This document shows positions 46,564 through 55,197 of a stretch of 64,000 nucleotides of DNA, in pieces (position 1 is the first letter of the stretch; each line of letters starts with the position of its first letter). The notes under the pieces are model-generated. The model had not been told where the DNA came from and did no database searches. It was given only the letters and a program-made list of their open reading frames with translations. This DNA is from Methanobacteriota archaeon (lineage in GTDB: Archaea; Halobacteriota; Methanomicrobia; Methanomicrobiales; Methanoculleaceae), in NCBI GenBank assembly GCA_023393455.1, contig JAEWLJ010000016.1:44226-108225 (forward strand). The letters are read 5' to 3'. A program made the position numbers and the translations under genes.

Positions 46564-46926
46564 ATGCCTGATATGCGGGAGTTTAAGTGGAAACAGTGTC
46601 TGGTCGTGCGCGCCGACATCAAGATGAGTTGCGGCAAGAAGTGTGCGCAGATCGCCCACGCCGCCATCGGGGCCTACGAGAGGGCCGATAAGATCGCAAA
46701 GAAGGCCTGGCTCGATGAGGGACAGAAGAAGGTGGTGCTGAAGGCGTCAAGCGAGCGGCAGCTCTTTGAACTCAAGACTATCGCGGAGCGGGCGGGCATC
46801 CCCGCATCGATCATCCAGGACGCCGGGATGACCGAGATCCCGCCGGGAACCGTGACGGCGCTCGGCCTCGGGCCCGCCCGTGCTGAAGACCTCGACCGGA
46901 TCACCGGAGACCTCTCGCTCCTATGA
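46564..46926 (+). CDS. pth2: peptidyl-tRNA hydrolase, Pth2 type
   Basis: A 120-residue enzyme that frees tRNA from stalled peptides. The signature is KQCLVVRADIKMSCGKKCAQIAHAA (about 10-34, shown in part), then KVVLKASSERQLFEL, IPASIIQDAGMTEIPPGTVTALGLGP. The length and motifs are those of archaeal and eukaryotic Pth2. Its stop overlaps the start of truD, so both RNA-related genes share a message. Confidence 0.96.
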   Translation: MPDMREFKWKQCLVVRADIKMSCGKKCAQIAHAAIGAYERADKIAKKAWLDEGQKKVVLKASSERQLFELKTIAERAGIPASIIQDAGMTEIPPGTVTALGLGPARAEDLDRITGDLSLL

Positions 46927-48194
46927 TGCTCTCACCCTATCCCCTGGAACAGGACCTCGGGATGCGCTACTACGCGTCCGATGCCCCCGGTATCGGCGGT
47001 CGGCTCCGTTCAAGCCACGAGGACTTCATCGTCGAAGAGGTACCGCTCCCGATCGCCGACCCGGACGGCCCCTATCTCATCTGCCGGCTCACCAAGACGA
47101 ACTGGGAACTCCAGCGAGCGGTCAAGGAGATCGCGAAACGGCTTGGCATCAGCCACCGGCGGATCGCCTGGGCAGGGACGAAGGACAAGAACGCGGTGAC
47201 CACCCAGTTCATATCCATCTACGATGTCCTGCCTGAAGCGGTCGGGCAGGTGCATCTCGCGGACATCACGCTCGAGGTCGTCGGGCGGTCGCAGCACTCG
47301 CTCACCCTCGGGGGCCTTGCGGGGAACCGGTTCGATATCACGATCCGGGACTGCATCTCAGAGGACCTTGCCGGGCGGGTGCCGGCGGCGACGGAGGTTG
47401 CGTCCGCCGGGATACCGAACTACTACGGGCTGCAGCGGTTCGGCGTCGTCCGGCCGGTCACGCACCTCGTCGGCGAGAAGATCCTCAAGGGCGACTACGA
47501 AGGCGCCGTGACCATATACATCGGCCGGGCCTACCCCCGGGAGTCGGAGGAGGCACAGCGCGCCCGGACTCATTTCACCGAGACCCACGATGCCCGGGCT
47601 GCGCTCGCCGACCTACCCATACGGATGACCTACGAGCGGGCGATGGCGAACCACCTCGTCGCGAACCCCGGCGACTATGCCGGCGCGCTCGGGGCGCTCC
47701 CCCCGAAGCTCCTCTCGCTCCTGGTGAGCGCATACCAGTCCTACCTCTTCAACCGCGCGCTCTCCTCCCGGATCGACGCAGGAATGTCGCTCACCGATCC
47801 CGAAGTCGGCGACCGGCTCCTCTTTCTGGATGGTCGCGAGGATATCGTCTCCGCGCGAAACCGGCAGGCGGCCCTGATGCAGATCCGCCGCGGCCGGTGC
47901 CGGATCGCCCTCTTCATCCCGGGTTCGGAACCGATAGTGTCGCACGGGCCGATGGACGAGATGATGCAGGAACTGATGACCGAGTCGGGCATCGACGCCG
48001 GAGACTTCAAGCGCGCCTCCCGGTTCGTGAAGACGGCGTTTGCCGGCGTTCTGAGACCGATCAGCCTCTCCGCCGACGTGGAGGCGGACGTATCCGGTGC
48101 GGACGTCCGGCTCAGATTCACGCTCCCTCCCGGCCACTACGCGACGACGGTCTGCCGGGAGTATATGAAGGCCGACCCGTACGTGATGATCTAG
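46923..48194 (+). CDS. truD: tRNA pseudouridine(13) synthase TruD
   Basis: A 423-residue pseudouridine synthase. Early motifs are SSHEDFIVEEVPL (about 30-42) and KTNWELQRAVKEIAKRLGI; the catalytic Asp is in AWAGTKDKNAVTTQ (about 83-96, D of TKDKNA). The later NYYGLQRFG and the TRUD insertion domain (about 190-330) are complete. It modifies U13 of tRNAs. The start overlaps pth2 by four bases. It converges on the riboflavin gene. Confidence 0.96.
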   Translation: MMLSPYPLEQDLGMRYYASDAPGIGGRLRSSHEDFIVEEVPLPIADPDGPYLICRLTKTNWELQRAVKEIAKRLGISHRRIAWAGTKDKNAVTTQFISIYDVLPEAVGQVHLADITLEVVGRSQHSLTLGGLAGNRFDITIRDCISEDLAGRVPAATEVASAGIPNYYGLQRFGVVRPVTHLVGEKILKGDYEGAVTIYIGRAYPRESEEAQRARTHFTETHDARAALADLPIRMTYERAMANHLVANPGDYAGALGALPPKLLSLLVSAYQSYLFNRALSSRIDAGMSLTDPEVGDRLLFLDGREDIVSARNRQAALMQIRRGRCRIALFIPGSEPIVSHGPMDEMMQELMTESGIDAGDFKRASRFVKTAFAGVLRPISLSADVEADVSGADVRLRFTLPPGHYATTVCREYMKADPYVMI

Positions 48195-48212
48195 ACGTTC
48201 GGTGAAAAAGGA

Positions 48213-48899
48213 TTATTCGCGGGGATGGTAGAGAACATCCCACTCGGTGACCAGGTTGCTCCCACACATGTAGTGGCGCTTCAAGGAGAGCCGGAACATC
48301 TCCTCCTCGGTCTCGATGTGCATGCCGCCGACGAGCGACGGGGTGTCGGCGCCACCGACGATGAACGGCAGGTGAATAAGGCGTATCTCGTCGACGAGGC
48401 GGTGGTTCAGCATCGACCAGTTCAGCGTCGGCCCCCCCTCGATCATCATCCGCTCGACGCCGTAGTCTCTCTTCATGACCCGCATCAGTCCCGGCAGGTC
48501 TATGTCTTTCTCGCCCACGACGACGACATCGACGCCGCTCTCCCGGAGCCGGGCGACATTCTCCGTCGGCGCGGCCTTACTGACGGCGATGACCGTCCGC
48601 GCATCCGGGCCAAGGATGTTTGCGTCCGGCGGGATCTCCCCCCGGCTGCTCGGGATGACGCGGAGCGGGCTTTTTCCCTCGACCAGCCTGACCGTCAGGA
48701 ATGAGTTGTCGATCCTGATGGTGTTCGCCCCTACCATGATGGCATCGTATTCCGCCCGGGTCCGGTGAAGGAGGAGTTCGGTCTCGGGAGCCATATACTT
48801 CATGAGAATCTTGCTCGAAGCCCCGCGTTTCAGGGTAAGTTTCCCGTCGACGGTGATCTCCGACATCATGAGCACGTGCGGCCTTTCGTGTTCCGGCAT
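48213..48899 (-). CDS. 2,5-diamino-6-ribosylaminopyrimidinone 5'-phosphate reductase
   Basis: The 228-residue NADPH-dependent reductase of archaeal riboflavin and F420 precursor synthesis (ArfC/RibD C-terminal type). Fold markers are PHVLMMSEITVDGKLTLKRG (about 7-26), YDAIMVGANTIRIDNSFLTVR (about 51-71, in part) and MMIEGGPTLNWSMLNHRLVDE (about 150-170, in part). Reduction takes place before deamination in archaea. Stand-alone, as in other archaea, not fused to a deaminase. Confidence 0.92.
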   Translation of the reverse strand: MPEHERPHVLMMSEITVDGKLTLKRGASSKILMKYMAPETELLLHRTRAEYDAIMVGANTIRIDNSFLTVRLVEGKSPLRVIPSSRGEIPPDANILGPDARTVIAVSKAAPTENVARLRESGVDVVVVGEKDIDLPGLMRVMKRDYGVERMMIEGGPTLNWSMLNHRLVDEIRLIHLPFIVGGADTPSLVGGMHIETEEEMFRLSLKRHYMCGSNLVTEWDVLYHPRE

Positions 48900-49043
48900 T
48901 GAAATTCGTTCCTGGTGATCTATCTCGCGGGAGCGTTTATGAATCTGATGATTTTAGCCGGCAAACGGTATTCCGGATGAAGCGTTGCGCCGCGACAAAA
49001 CAGAGCAAAGGTTAAACTCCATACAGGCTGATAAATTTATGCG

Positions 49044-49676
49044 ATGAATATAACCTCCCTGCGGCCGAAATTCATCAAATATACAGAGCGAATCGCGTCG
49101 TTTTTCATACGCCTGGGCGTTACGCCGAACCAGGTCTCGATGCTCTCTCTGCTCTTCGGCTTTTCGTGCGCCTTTGCCTTCGCCGGGCGTCACTTCGTCG
49201 CGGGCAGCCTGCTCCTGTTCGTCTCGGCGATCCTCGACCTGGTGGACGGGAACGTCGCCCGGAAGAACCACACGGAGAGCCGGTTCGGGGCGGTCTTTGA
49301 CTGGATCGCCGACAAATACGTCGACGCGGCGGTCATCCTCGGCATAGGATTCTCCGGCATCCCCATCATCAGCCACCTCATCGACGTTCCGCCGGTCGCC
49401 GACTTCGGTGTTGTGGGGCTGGCGCTCGCGGGATCGCTGCTGAACACCTTCATCAAGCCGGTCACGTACGCGGAGATCGGATACTCCGAGAGGGTCGCCG
49501 GGAAGATCGAGGATCCCCTCGAAGGGGTCGGTTTCTTCGGGCGGCCCGAGACGATCCTCGTGCTGGTGCTCGGCGGCGTGACCGGGCTCCTCTGGGTCTC
49601 GATCCTCCTCATCGCGGTCTGCACCAACCTCTCCGCGATCCAGCGGGTCTTCTACCTCTACCGGCGGTATTCCTGA
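49044..49676 (+). CDS. CDP-alcohol phosphatidyltransferase, archaetidylinositol phosphate synthase type
   Basis: A 210-residue membrane enzyme with about six helices. The catalytic motif is complete: DLVDGNVARKNHTESRFG with the following FDWIADKYVD (D-x2-DG-x2-AR-x8-G-x3-D-x3-D, about 65-95). The N-terminal region IASFFIRLGVTPNQVSMLSL is typical of archaeal AIP synthases, which join CDP-archaeol and inositol phosphate in making ether phospholipids. The head group is inferred from family likeness; phosphatidylglycerol-type relatives are possible. Confidence 0.85.
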   Translation: MNITSLRPKFIKYTERIASFFIRLGVTPNQVSMLSLLFGFSCAFAFAGRHFVAGSLLLFVSAILDLVDGNVARKNHTESRFGAVFDWIADKYVDAAVILGIGFSGIPIISHLIDVPPVADFGVVGLALAGSLLNTFIKPVTYAEIGYSERVAGKIEDPLEGVGFFGRPETILVLVLGGVTGLLWVSILLIAVCTNLSAIQRVFYLYRRYS

Positions 49677-49922
49677 CCGGTTCGCATCTCGTTTTTGGCT
49701 CGCTGGATTGAGGGACGGTGGGTGGACGTTCCTGCCCCCTATCCCTCCTTGACGGCGCTCATGCTCCTTCCCCTGCAGAAAAAGTCGCGCTTCGTGTCTT
49801 TGCAGATTGTTCAGGTCTTGTTGGCGTTGCACTTCACGCGCGCTACTGCCATGGGGTATCCTCCCCGCGCAGATCCCGTCACGGGGAAGATCTTTCAGGG
49901 GTCAGATACTCCCCGTCCGGCG

Positions 49923-50747
49923 TCAGTTCTCAGTCTTCCCGGATCTCGGCCGGACAATCCGCTCCACTTCGCCGCGGTAGAGGCGGTAGAGGCTTTCGGC
50001 AAGGGTGCCGAGCTGGGGCACGACCAGGAAGAGGGTGTAGGCAAGGATCACGAGAAAGATGAGCGCCCCCAGTTCCGCCATGACATTGTGCGCCCAGAAG
50101 AAACTCTCATACCCGAATTGGCCGTTGCCGGCGATCTCGGGGAAGTAGGGGAACCACTGCTCGGTGTAGGCCGAGATCACGAAGAGGTTCCTCACGATAT
50201 TGAGGATATAGATCGTCGGGACGACGATGAAAAAGCCGGCAATCTTCTGCTTCAACGTCGACTGGACGCCCCAGGCGACCCCGAGCATGATCGCGATGCT
50301 CTGGATGCCGGTGCAGGCGAGGATGATCTCGGTCTGGAGCGCGTTGCGCTCCATCAGGTTCCAGTCCTGGAGGACTACGGGATAGCCGATGGCCGCAAGC
50401 GCCGCCGCGGTCTGCTCGGTGACGACTGTGATCAGCCAGTCCCCGAGTGCGGGTATGTAGCCGAAGGGAGCGTAGATCAGGAACGCCACAGCCGCTATCA
50501 TCGAGAGCTGCATCACCCGGGGATCGTCGCGGAGCAGGTATTTTGCGGTGATGTAGAGGAAGGGCACCGAGAGGACGGCTATCGCCGGGTACATGAAGTT
50601 ATTGAGGGAGAAGTAGTAGGGGAGCTCGAGGAAGAGGTATCCGACGATGCTTACCCACCCGCCGAGTGCAAAGTACTTCCGGAACCTGCCCGGGATGAGA
50701 AAGGCGAGAAAACAGATGCAGGAGATCAGCACCAGGTAATCCTTCAT
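49923..50747 (-). CDS. archaeosortase/exosortase family transpeptidase
   Basis: The 274-residue membrane protein has about eight helices. The proposed catalytic residues of this family are present: Cys in EIILACTGIQSIAIMLG (about 143-159), Arg in ILNIVRNLFVISAYTEQW (about 181-198) and His in FFWAHNVMAELGALIFLV (about 217-234). Such enzymes cut PGF-CTERM-type tails and attach lipid to surface proteins. The surface protein at 8.1 kb has a fitting tail. Most like the archaeosortase A group, but the exact subtype is uncertain. Confidence 0.9.
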   Translation of the reverse strand: MKDYLVLISCICFLAFLIPGRFRKYFALGGWVSIVGYLFLELPYYFSLNNFMYPAIAVLSVPFLYITAKYLLRDDPRVMQLSMIAAVAFLIYAPFGYIPALGDWLITVVTEQTAAALAAIGYPVVLQDWNLMERNALQTEIILACTGIQSIAIMLGVAWGVQSTLKQKIAGFFIVVPTIYILNIVRNLFVISAYTEQWFPYFPEIAGNGQFGYESFFWAHNVMAELGALIFLVILAYTLFLVVPQLGTLAESLYRLYRGEVERIVRPRSGKTEN

Positions 50748-50872
50748 CCTTTACCCTTTGGCATATCGGGCTATAATTATTTGTGCGCCCGTCCTGCCCG
50801 GGTCGCCCGTCGTGAGAACCGATCATGCGGCATGACCAAGAATTAATTGCGATCACCACCCCATTTATTACA

Positions 50873-51187
50873 ATGATGTTCTGTCCGCAGTGTAAGGGTC
50901 TGATGATATCGTCCGGTGGTCAGCTGAAATGCAAGAAATGTGGCTATATCCGGGAGATCGATGAGTCCGACCGGTTAAAGAAGACAGACAAACGCGTGGA
51001 GAAGGAGATCACCATCGTCGACGAGGAGGACAAGATAGCGACCCTCCCGACCGCGACGATCAAGTGTTCCGAGTGCGAGTGCACGACGGCATACTGGTGG
51101 CTGCGGCAGCTGCGTGCGGCGGATGAGAGTGAGGTCCGATTCTTCCGGTGCACTAACTGCGGCAAGACCTGGCGCGAGTACGATTGA
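50873..51187 (+). CDS. transcription factor S (TFS/TFIIS-like)
   Basis: A 104-residue RNA polymerase factor that stimulates transcript cleavage in stalled complexes. The N-terminal zinc ribbon is MFCPQCKGLMISSGGQLKCKKCG and the C-terminal ribbon CSECECTTAYWWLRQLRAADES then FFRCTNCGKTWREYD, with the acidic DE pair (AADESE) that reaches the active site. The start is ATG 50873 or 50876; the longer frame from 50825 adds residues not seen in the family. Confidence 0.94.
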   Translation: MMFCPQCKGLMISSGGQLKCKKCGYIREIDESDRLKKTDKRVEKEITIVDEEDKIATLPTATIKCSECECTTAYWWLRQLRAADESEVRFFRCTNCGKTWREYD

Positions 51188-51384
51188 TTCAACCGCTTTA
51201 CTGTTCTGGCGCCCCTCCCGGGCGCGCTTCTTTCTGTTGATGCTGGCGCCGGGTTCTTCTCTACGGGGACCTATCCTCACGTGCATGCCGGTATCCCCCT
51301 GTGAGCCTGCCGATGCAAGCGTCAGACCCCGGGTGGGAGTTACCCGGTTTCGCGGTGACGGATGGATGGGGAGTCTCGCGTCTG

Positions 51385-52224
51385 CTATGCCATTGTGTCC
51401 TCTGACCGGATGGGGTCGGTCGGAAGACTCTGCCGTACCAGTTCCCTTAACCGATCGATCGATGCCCTGACCTCATCGCTGGTGACGTTGCCTGCATGGT
51501 CGCACTTCTCCCCGATCTCGGCGAGATGCCGGATGGTTCCGAGTTGCGTGAGATCAATGCAGCCGTTCTCATACACTCTTTGCATCAGGGGTTCGATAGT
51601 GTCCTCCTTCCGGTATTCGAGGCCGTACCTGTCGCACAATGTTCTCAGTTGCCGCTCGAGTGCAACCCTCGCGAGGACACCTGCGGCACGAGGGTGCCCC
51701 GTCCTGCAGAGGCGGTCGGCTTCGCCGATCTCCCGGTCGATGAAGTCCGCCGATATGAGTTCCTGGAGGTCTACTCTCTCTATCCTGATCACATCCGATA
51801 CCGAGAGGAGGATGCTCCGTTGAATCTCGAAGACCCGCCAGAAGTCATCGATGATCCTGGACTTGTTGCGTGACCACTGGAGCCGTTCTAGCCTGATGTA
51901 ATCGATAACGCCGTAGTTGCTATTTATATCGCCAGAATAGCATTTATTGAACTCATCAACTCTTTCGGGGGCGTACTCTCCGACATACCGGTGGGCAACC
52001 GTGTACCACCGTTGATATCTTCGTAACGCATCTCGCTGTTTCTGCTGCTCCCCCTCAGACAACTCATCCCACTGGTTACTCGGAGCGAAGAAGAGTGCTT
52101 CTGCAGGGTCCTGTCTGTGGATCAGTTCCACGGCTCGAAGTAGCGCGATTACAGTCTTCTCGATCTCAATTGCATCCGTCTCAAGTTCGTTTATCGTCTG
52201 CTCGATCCCTTCGATCTCGCTCAT
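51385..52224 (-). CDS. unknown protein with helical C-terminal domain (DUF4145/HEPN-like)
   Basis: The 279-residue product starts with a coiled-coil-like region (EGIEQTINELETDAIEIEKTVIALLRAVELI), then an aromatic middle part (QRWYTVAHRYVGEYAPERVDEF). A helical domain follows (about 185-270) with GHPRAAGVLARVALERQLRTLCDRYG and IRHLAEIGEKCDHAGNVTSDEV. That pattern is like DUF4145-type HEPN domains, but the Arg usual for HEPN RNases (R-x4-6-H) is not in place before the His. The ATG overlaps the stop of a 47-codon ORF (ATGA). Role unknown; defence or toxin function would be inference. Confidence 0.7.
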   Translation of the reverse strand: MSEIEGIEQTINELETDAIEIEKTVIALLRAVELIHRQDPAEALFFAPSNQWDELSEGEQQKQRDALRRYQRWYTVAHRYVGEYAPERVDEFNKCYSGDINSNYGVIDYIRLERLQWSRNKSRIIDDFWRVFEIQRSILLSVSDVIRIERVDLQELISADFIDREIGEADRLCRTGHPRAAGVLARVALERQLRTLCDRYGLEYRKEDTIEPLMQRVYENGCIDLTQLGTIRHLAEIGEKCDHAGNVTSDEVRASIDRLRELVRQSLPTDPIRSEDTMA

Positions 52225-52364
52225 CCCTTCGCCCCCTCCGCGAGCCGACGCGACCCGCATTCCAGCAGGTCGATCTGCCGGTCGGTCGCGCCGCTCATCC
52301 CGGCGGGCACCTCGCGCTCGCGGTTCCGGAAGGAGACGGCCGTTGGAATCACCCTATCGTGCAT
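52221..52364 (-). CDS. 47-residue protein coupled to the unknown helical-domain gene
   Basis: The short frame starts MHDRVIPTAVSFRNREREV and ends LAEGAKG; its TGA overlaps the ATG of the next gene by two bases. The end of the ORF includes GGAGGGGGCGAAGGG, which is also the ribosome site for that gene. It is basic and hydrophilic. The coupling and clean frame argue for a real gene; no homologue comes to mind. It could be a small partner protein or an antitoxin, but this is only a guess. Confidence 0.55.
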   Translation of the reverse strand: MHDRVIPTAVSFRNREREVPAGMSGATDRQIDLLECGSRRLAEGAKG

Positions 52365-52692
52365 GGTGATCCCTTGAATATGGAAAAAGAGCCGGCAAAA
52401 AGGTTGGCATTTGTTATCCCCGGATCACGGCGGCAGCCCTGCCTCGCTCGGCGGCGCTTCGCTCCGGCGCAGACTCAATCCTGCTCGGCGGCGCAAAGCC
52501 GGAGTCCCGGCCCCCCCTGTCTTTGATATCACATAGGAGCGCGTATAACGTGTGCCCGGGCGCAACTGCAGGTCAACCTGGTGCGGGCTTTGGCAACGGT
52601 TACCTGCCGTCTCCCTCTGGTGCACCCGTCCCTTCGACCAGAATGTTGATATACAATATACATTATTAATAATGTAGAATAGGAGTAGTCAG
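52365..52692. other. intergenic region between divergent genes, holding the acs promoter
   Basis: The left part is G/C-rich with GGCGGCGCTTCGCTCCGGCGC and GGCGGCGCAAAGCCGG near 52448-52500, and codes for nothing visible. The right part (52640-52680) is A/T-rich and carries the acs promoter and a palindrome. Confidence 0.5.
52661..52674. promoter_or_regulatory. palindrome in the acs promoter
   Basis: CATTATTAATAATG is a perfect 14-base palindrome just downstream of ATATACAATATA, which can serve as TATA box. The ATG follows 19 bases later with AGGAG as ribosome site. The place near the expected start of transcription suits an operator. Confidence 0.45.
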
Positions 52693-54591
52693 ATGGCTGA
52701 AAACTTTAACGTCAAACTCGAGGAGGCGAAGTACTATACTCCCGAGGCCAGCTGCAAGGAGCACTCCTGGATCGGCGACTACAACCGAACCTATCAGGAG
52801 TTCCTTGCGAACCCCGACCTGTTCTGGGACAGCGTCGCCAGGGAACTCGAGTGGTTCCAGCCCTGGGACCAGGTGAAAGAGTGGGAGTACCCGTACGCAA
52901 AGTGGTTCATCAACGGGAAACTCAACATCACCCACAACTGCCTGGATCGCCACGTCCAGAACCAGCGACGTAATAAGGTCGCGATCATGTGGCGAGGAGA
53001 GACCGAGGAGGAGGAGCGGATCCTCACCTATCGCCAGCTCTACCATGCGGTCTGCCGGTTCGCGAACGGCCTCTCGCGCCTCGGCGTCGGGAAAGGCGAC
53101 CGGGTCTGCATCTACATGCCGCTCGTCCCCGAGCAGGTCATCGCGATGCTCGCCTGCGCCCGCATCGGGGCGATCCACTCGGTCGTCTTCGGCGGGTTCG
53201 GCGTCAAGGCGCTCAACCAGCGGATCAACGGCATCGGCGCCAAAGTGATTGTCACCGCTGACTTCACCTACCGGCGCGGCAAGGCGATTCCGCTCAAGAA
53301 CGTCGTCGAGGAGTCGGTCGTCAACGCGCCCTCCGTTGAGCGTATCGTCATTCTCCGGCGGGATCTCGACAAGCCCGTCGAACTCCACCCCGAGATGGAG
53401 GTGGACTACTACGAACTGATGGAGGACGTCGAGCGGGAGTGCCCCGCCGAACCGATGGATGCGGAGGACCCGCTCTTCGTTCTGTACACGAGCGGCACCA
53501 CCGGGACGCCGAAGGGCATCGTCCACACCTGCGGCGGGTATATGGTCGGGACATACTACACGACGAAGAACGTCTTCGACATCAAAGACAGCGACATCTT
53601 CTGGTGCACCGCTGACCCCGGCTGGATCACCGGCCACAGTTACTGCGTCTACGGCCCGCTCCTGAACGGTGCAACCTGTCTCATCACGGAGGCGACCCCC
53701 GATTACCCGGACCCGGGCACCTACTGGAACCTCATCGAGGAGTACGGCGTCACCATCTTCTACACCGCCCCGACCGCCATCCGTATGTTCATGCGGGTGG
53801 GTGAAGAGTGGCCGAACCGCTACAACCTCTCATCGCTGCGCATCCTGGGATCGGTCGGCGAACCGCTCAACCCCGAGGCGTTCGAGTGGTACTACCGCGC
53901 CATCGGCAAAGACCGGTGCCCGATCATGGATACCTGGTGGCAGACCGAGACCGGGATGCACATGCTGACCACGACGATCGGCGAACCGATGCGCCCCGGA
54001 TTCGTGGGAAAGCCGTTACCGGGTGTCGTCGCGGATGTCGTCGATATGGCGGGCAACCCGGCCCCACCGGGTACGGGCGGCCTCCTGGTCATCAAAGAGC
54101 CCTGGCCGTCGATGATGCGGACGATCTGGGACGACGATGAGCGTTACTGCAAGTACTGGAACACCATCCCGGGCTGCTACACTGCGGCCGACCTCGCGGT
54201 GAAGGACAAGGACGGCTACATCATGGTCATCGGGCGGTCCGACGACCTGATCGTCGTCGCCGGGCACAACATCGGGACTGCCGAGGTCGAGAGCGCGCTC
54301 GTCTCCCACGAGGCGGTGGCGGAGGCCGCCGTCATCGGGAAACCCGATGCCCTGAAGGGGAACACCATAAAGGCCTTCGTCATCCTCAGGGACGGCTGCA
54401 AACAGGGCGAAAAACTGAGAAACGATCTCGTCTACCATGTCAGGATGACGCTCGGCCCCATCGCCATACCGTCCGAGATCGAGTTCGTCGACGCGCTCCC
54501 CAAGACCCGGAGCGGCAAGATCATGAGGCGAGTGTTAAAGGCACAGGAGATGGGTATGGATCCCGGCGACATCTCGACTCTAGAAGAGTAG
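52693..54591 (+). CDS. acs: acetyl-CoA synthetase (AMP-forming)
   Basis: A 632-residue acyl-adenylate enzyme that turns acetate, ATP and CoA into acetyl-CoA. The P-loop is VLYTSGTTGTPKGIVHT (about 264-280), the adenylate motif DTWWQTETGMHM, the hinge GRSDDLIVVAGHNIGTAEVE and the catalytic Lys in LPKTRSGKIMRRVLK (about 603-617), which is also the acetylation site in other Acs. The N-terminal EHSWIGDYNRTYQEFLANPDLFW is the ACS-specific domain. It lets a hydrogen/formate methanogen take up acetate as carbon. Followed by tbp after 42 bases. Confidence 0.96.
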   Translation: MAENFNVKLEEAKYYTPEASCKEHSWIGDYNRTYQEFLANPDLFWDSVARELEWFQPWDQVKEWEYPYAKWFINGKLNITHNCLDRHVQNQRRNKVAIMWRGETEEEERILTYRQLYHAVCRFANGLSRLGVGKGDRVCIYMPLVPEQVIAMLACARIGAIHSVVFGGFGVKALNQRINGIGAKVIVTADFTYRRGKAIPLKNVVEESVVNAPSVERIVILRRDLDKPVELHPEMEVDYYELMEDVERECPAEPMDAEDPLFVLYTSGTTGTPKGIVHTCGGYMVGTYYTTKNVFDIKDSDIFWCTADPGWITGHSYCVYGPLLNGATCLITEATPDYPDPGTYWNLIEEYGVTIFYTAPTAIRMFMRVGEEWPNRYNLSSLRILGSVGEPLNPEAFEWYYRAIGKDRCPIMDTWWQTETGMHMLTTTIGEPMRPGFVGKPLPGVVADVVDMAGNPAPPGTGGLLVIKEPWPSMMRTIWDDDERYCKYWNTIPGCYTAADLAVKDKDGYIMVIGRSDDLIVVAGHNIGTAEVESALVSHEAVAEAAVIGKPDALKGNTIKAFVILRDGCKQGEKLRNDLVYHVRMTLGPIAIPSEIEFVDALPKTRSGKIMRRVLKAQEMGMDPGDISTLEE

Positions 54592-54602
54592 AATACCAAC
54601 CA

Positions 54603-54610
54603 TTTATATA
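54603..54610 (+). promoter_or_regulatory. TATA box of tbp
   Basis: TTTATATA, a perfect box A, lies 24 bases before the ATG at 54634, so the message is probably leaderless. A second TATATATA (54627-54634) runs into the start codon. Confidence 0.6.
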
Positions 54611-54633
54611 CCATTTTTAAGCATGCTATATAT

Positions 54634-55197
54634 ATGAATGAGCACAGACCAGAGGAGTCCCTCAAGATAGAAAATATCGTCGCTTCCGCGAAAGTGACGG
54701 ATTCTCTTGATCTGCCATCTCTTGCATCCCAGTTGAAGGACGCGGAATATAATAAGAAGCGGTTCCCCGGCGTCGTTCTCCGGATGCAGGATCCGAAGAT
54801 CGCCGCGCTCGTCTTCGGTTCCGGCAAGGTCGTCCTGACCGGTGCGAAGAGCATCGACAACCTCTCGCGGGGCCTGGAGATCCTCGTTGAGAAATTGCGG
54901 GCACTCGGCATCGAGATCTCCGAGAATCCGACCTACAAGGTCCAGAACATCGTCACATCCGCAGACCTCGGGACCCCGATCAACCTGAATAAGATTGCCG
55001 TGGGCTTCAACCTGGACAAGATCGAGTACGAGCCCGAACAGTTCCCCGGGCTCGTGTACCGGCTCGACGACCCCAAGGTGGTCGTCCTCCTGTTTGGGTC
55101 CGGCAAACTGATCATCACGGGCGGCAAGGTGGCCGAGGATGCTCAGCGTGCGGTGCGGCGGATCATCTCCGAACTCTCGGGTCTCGGTCTCATCTGA
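54634..55197 (+). CDS. tbp: TATA-box-binding protein
   Basis: The 187-residue saddle-shaped general transcription factor. Two direct repeats are clear: IENIVASAKVTDSLDLPSLAS with FPGVVLRMQDPKIAALVFGSGK, and VQNIVTSADLGTPINLNKIA with FPGLVYRLDDPKVVVLLFGSGK. The Phe pairs that kink DNA are present. It recruits TFB and RNA polymerase to all promoters. The product has an acidic N-terminus and no long tail. Complete. Confidence 0.97.
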   Translation: MNEHRPEESLKIENIVASAKVTDSLDLPSLASQLKDAEYNKKRFPGVVLRMQDPKIAALVFGSGKVVLTGAKSIDNLSRGLEILVEKLRALGIEISENPTYKVQNIVTSADLGTPINLNKIAVGFNLDKIEYEPEQFPGLVYRLDDPKVVVLLFGSGKLIITGGKVAEDAQRAVRRIISELSGLGLI

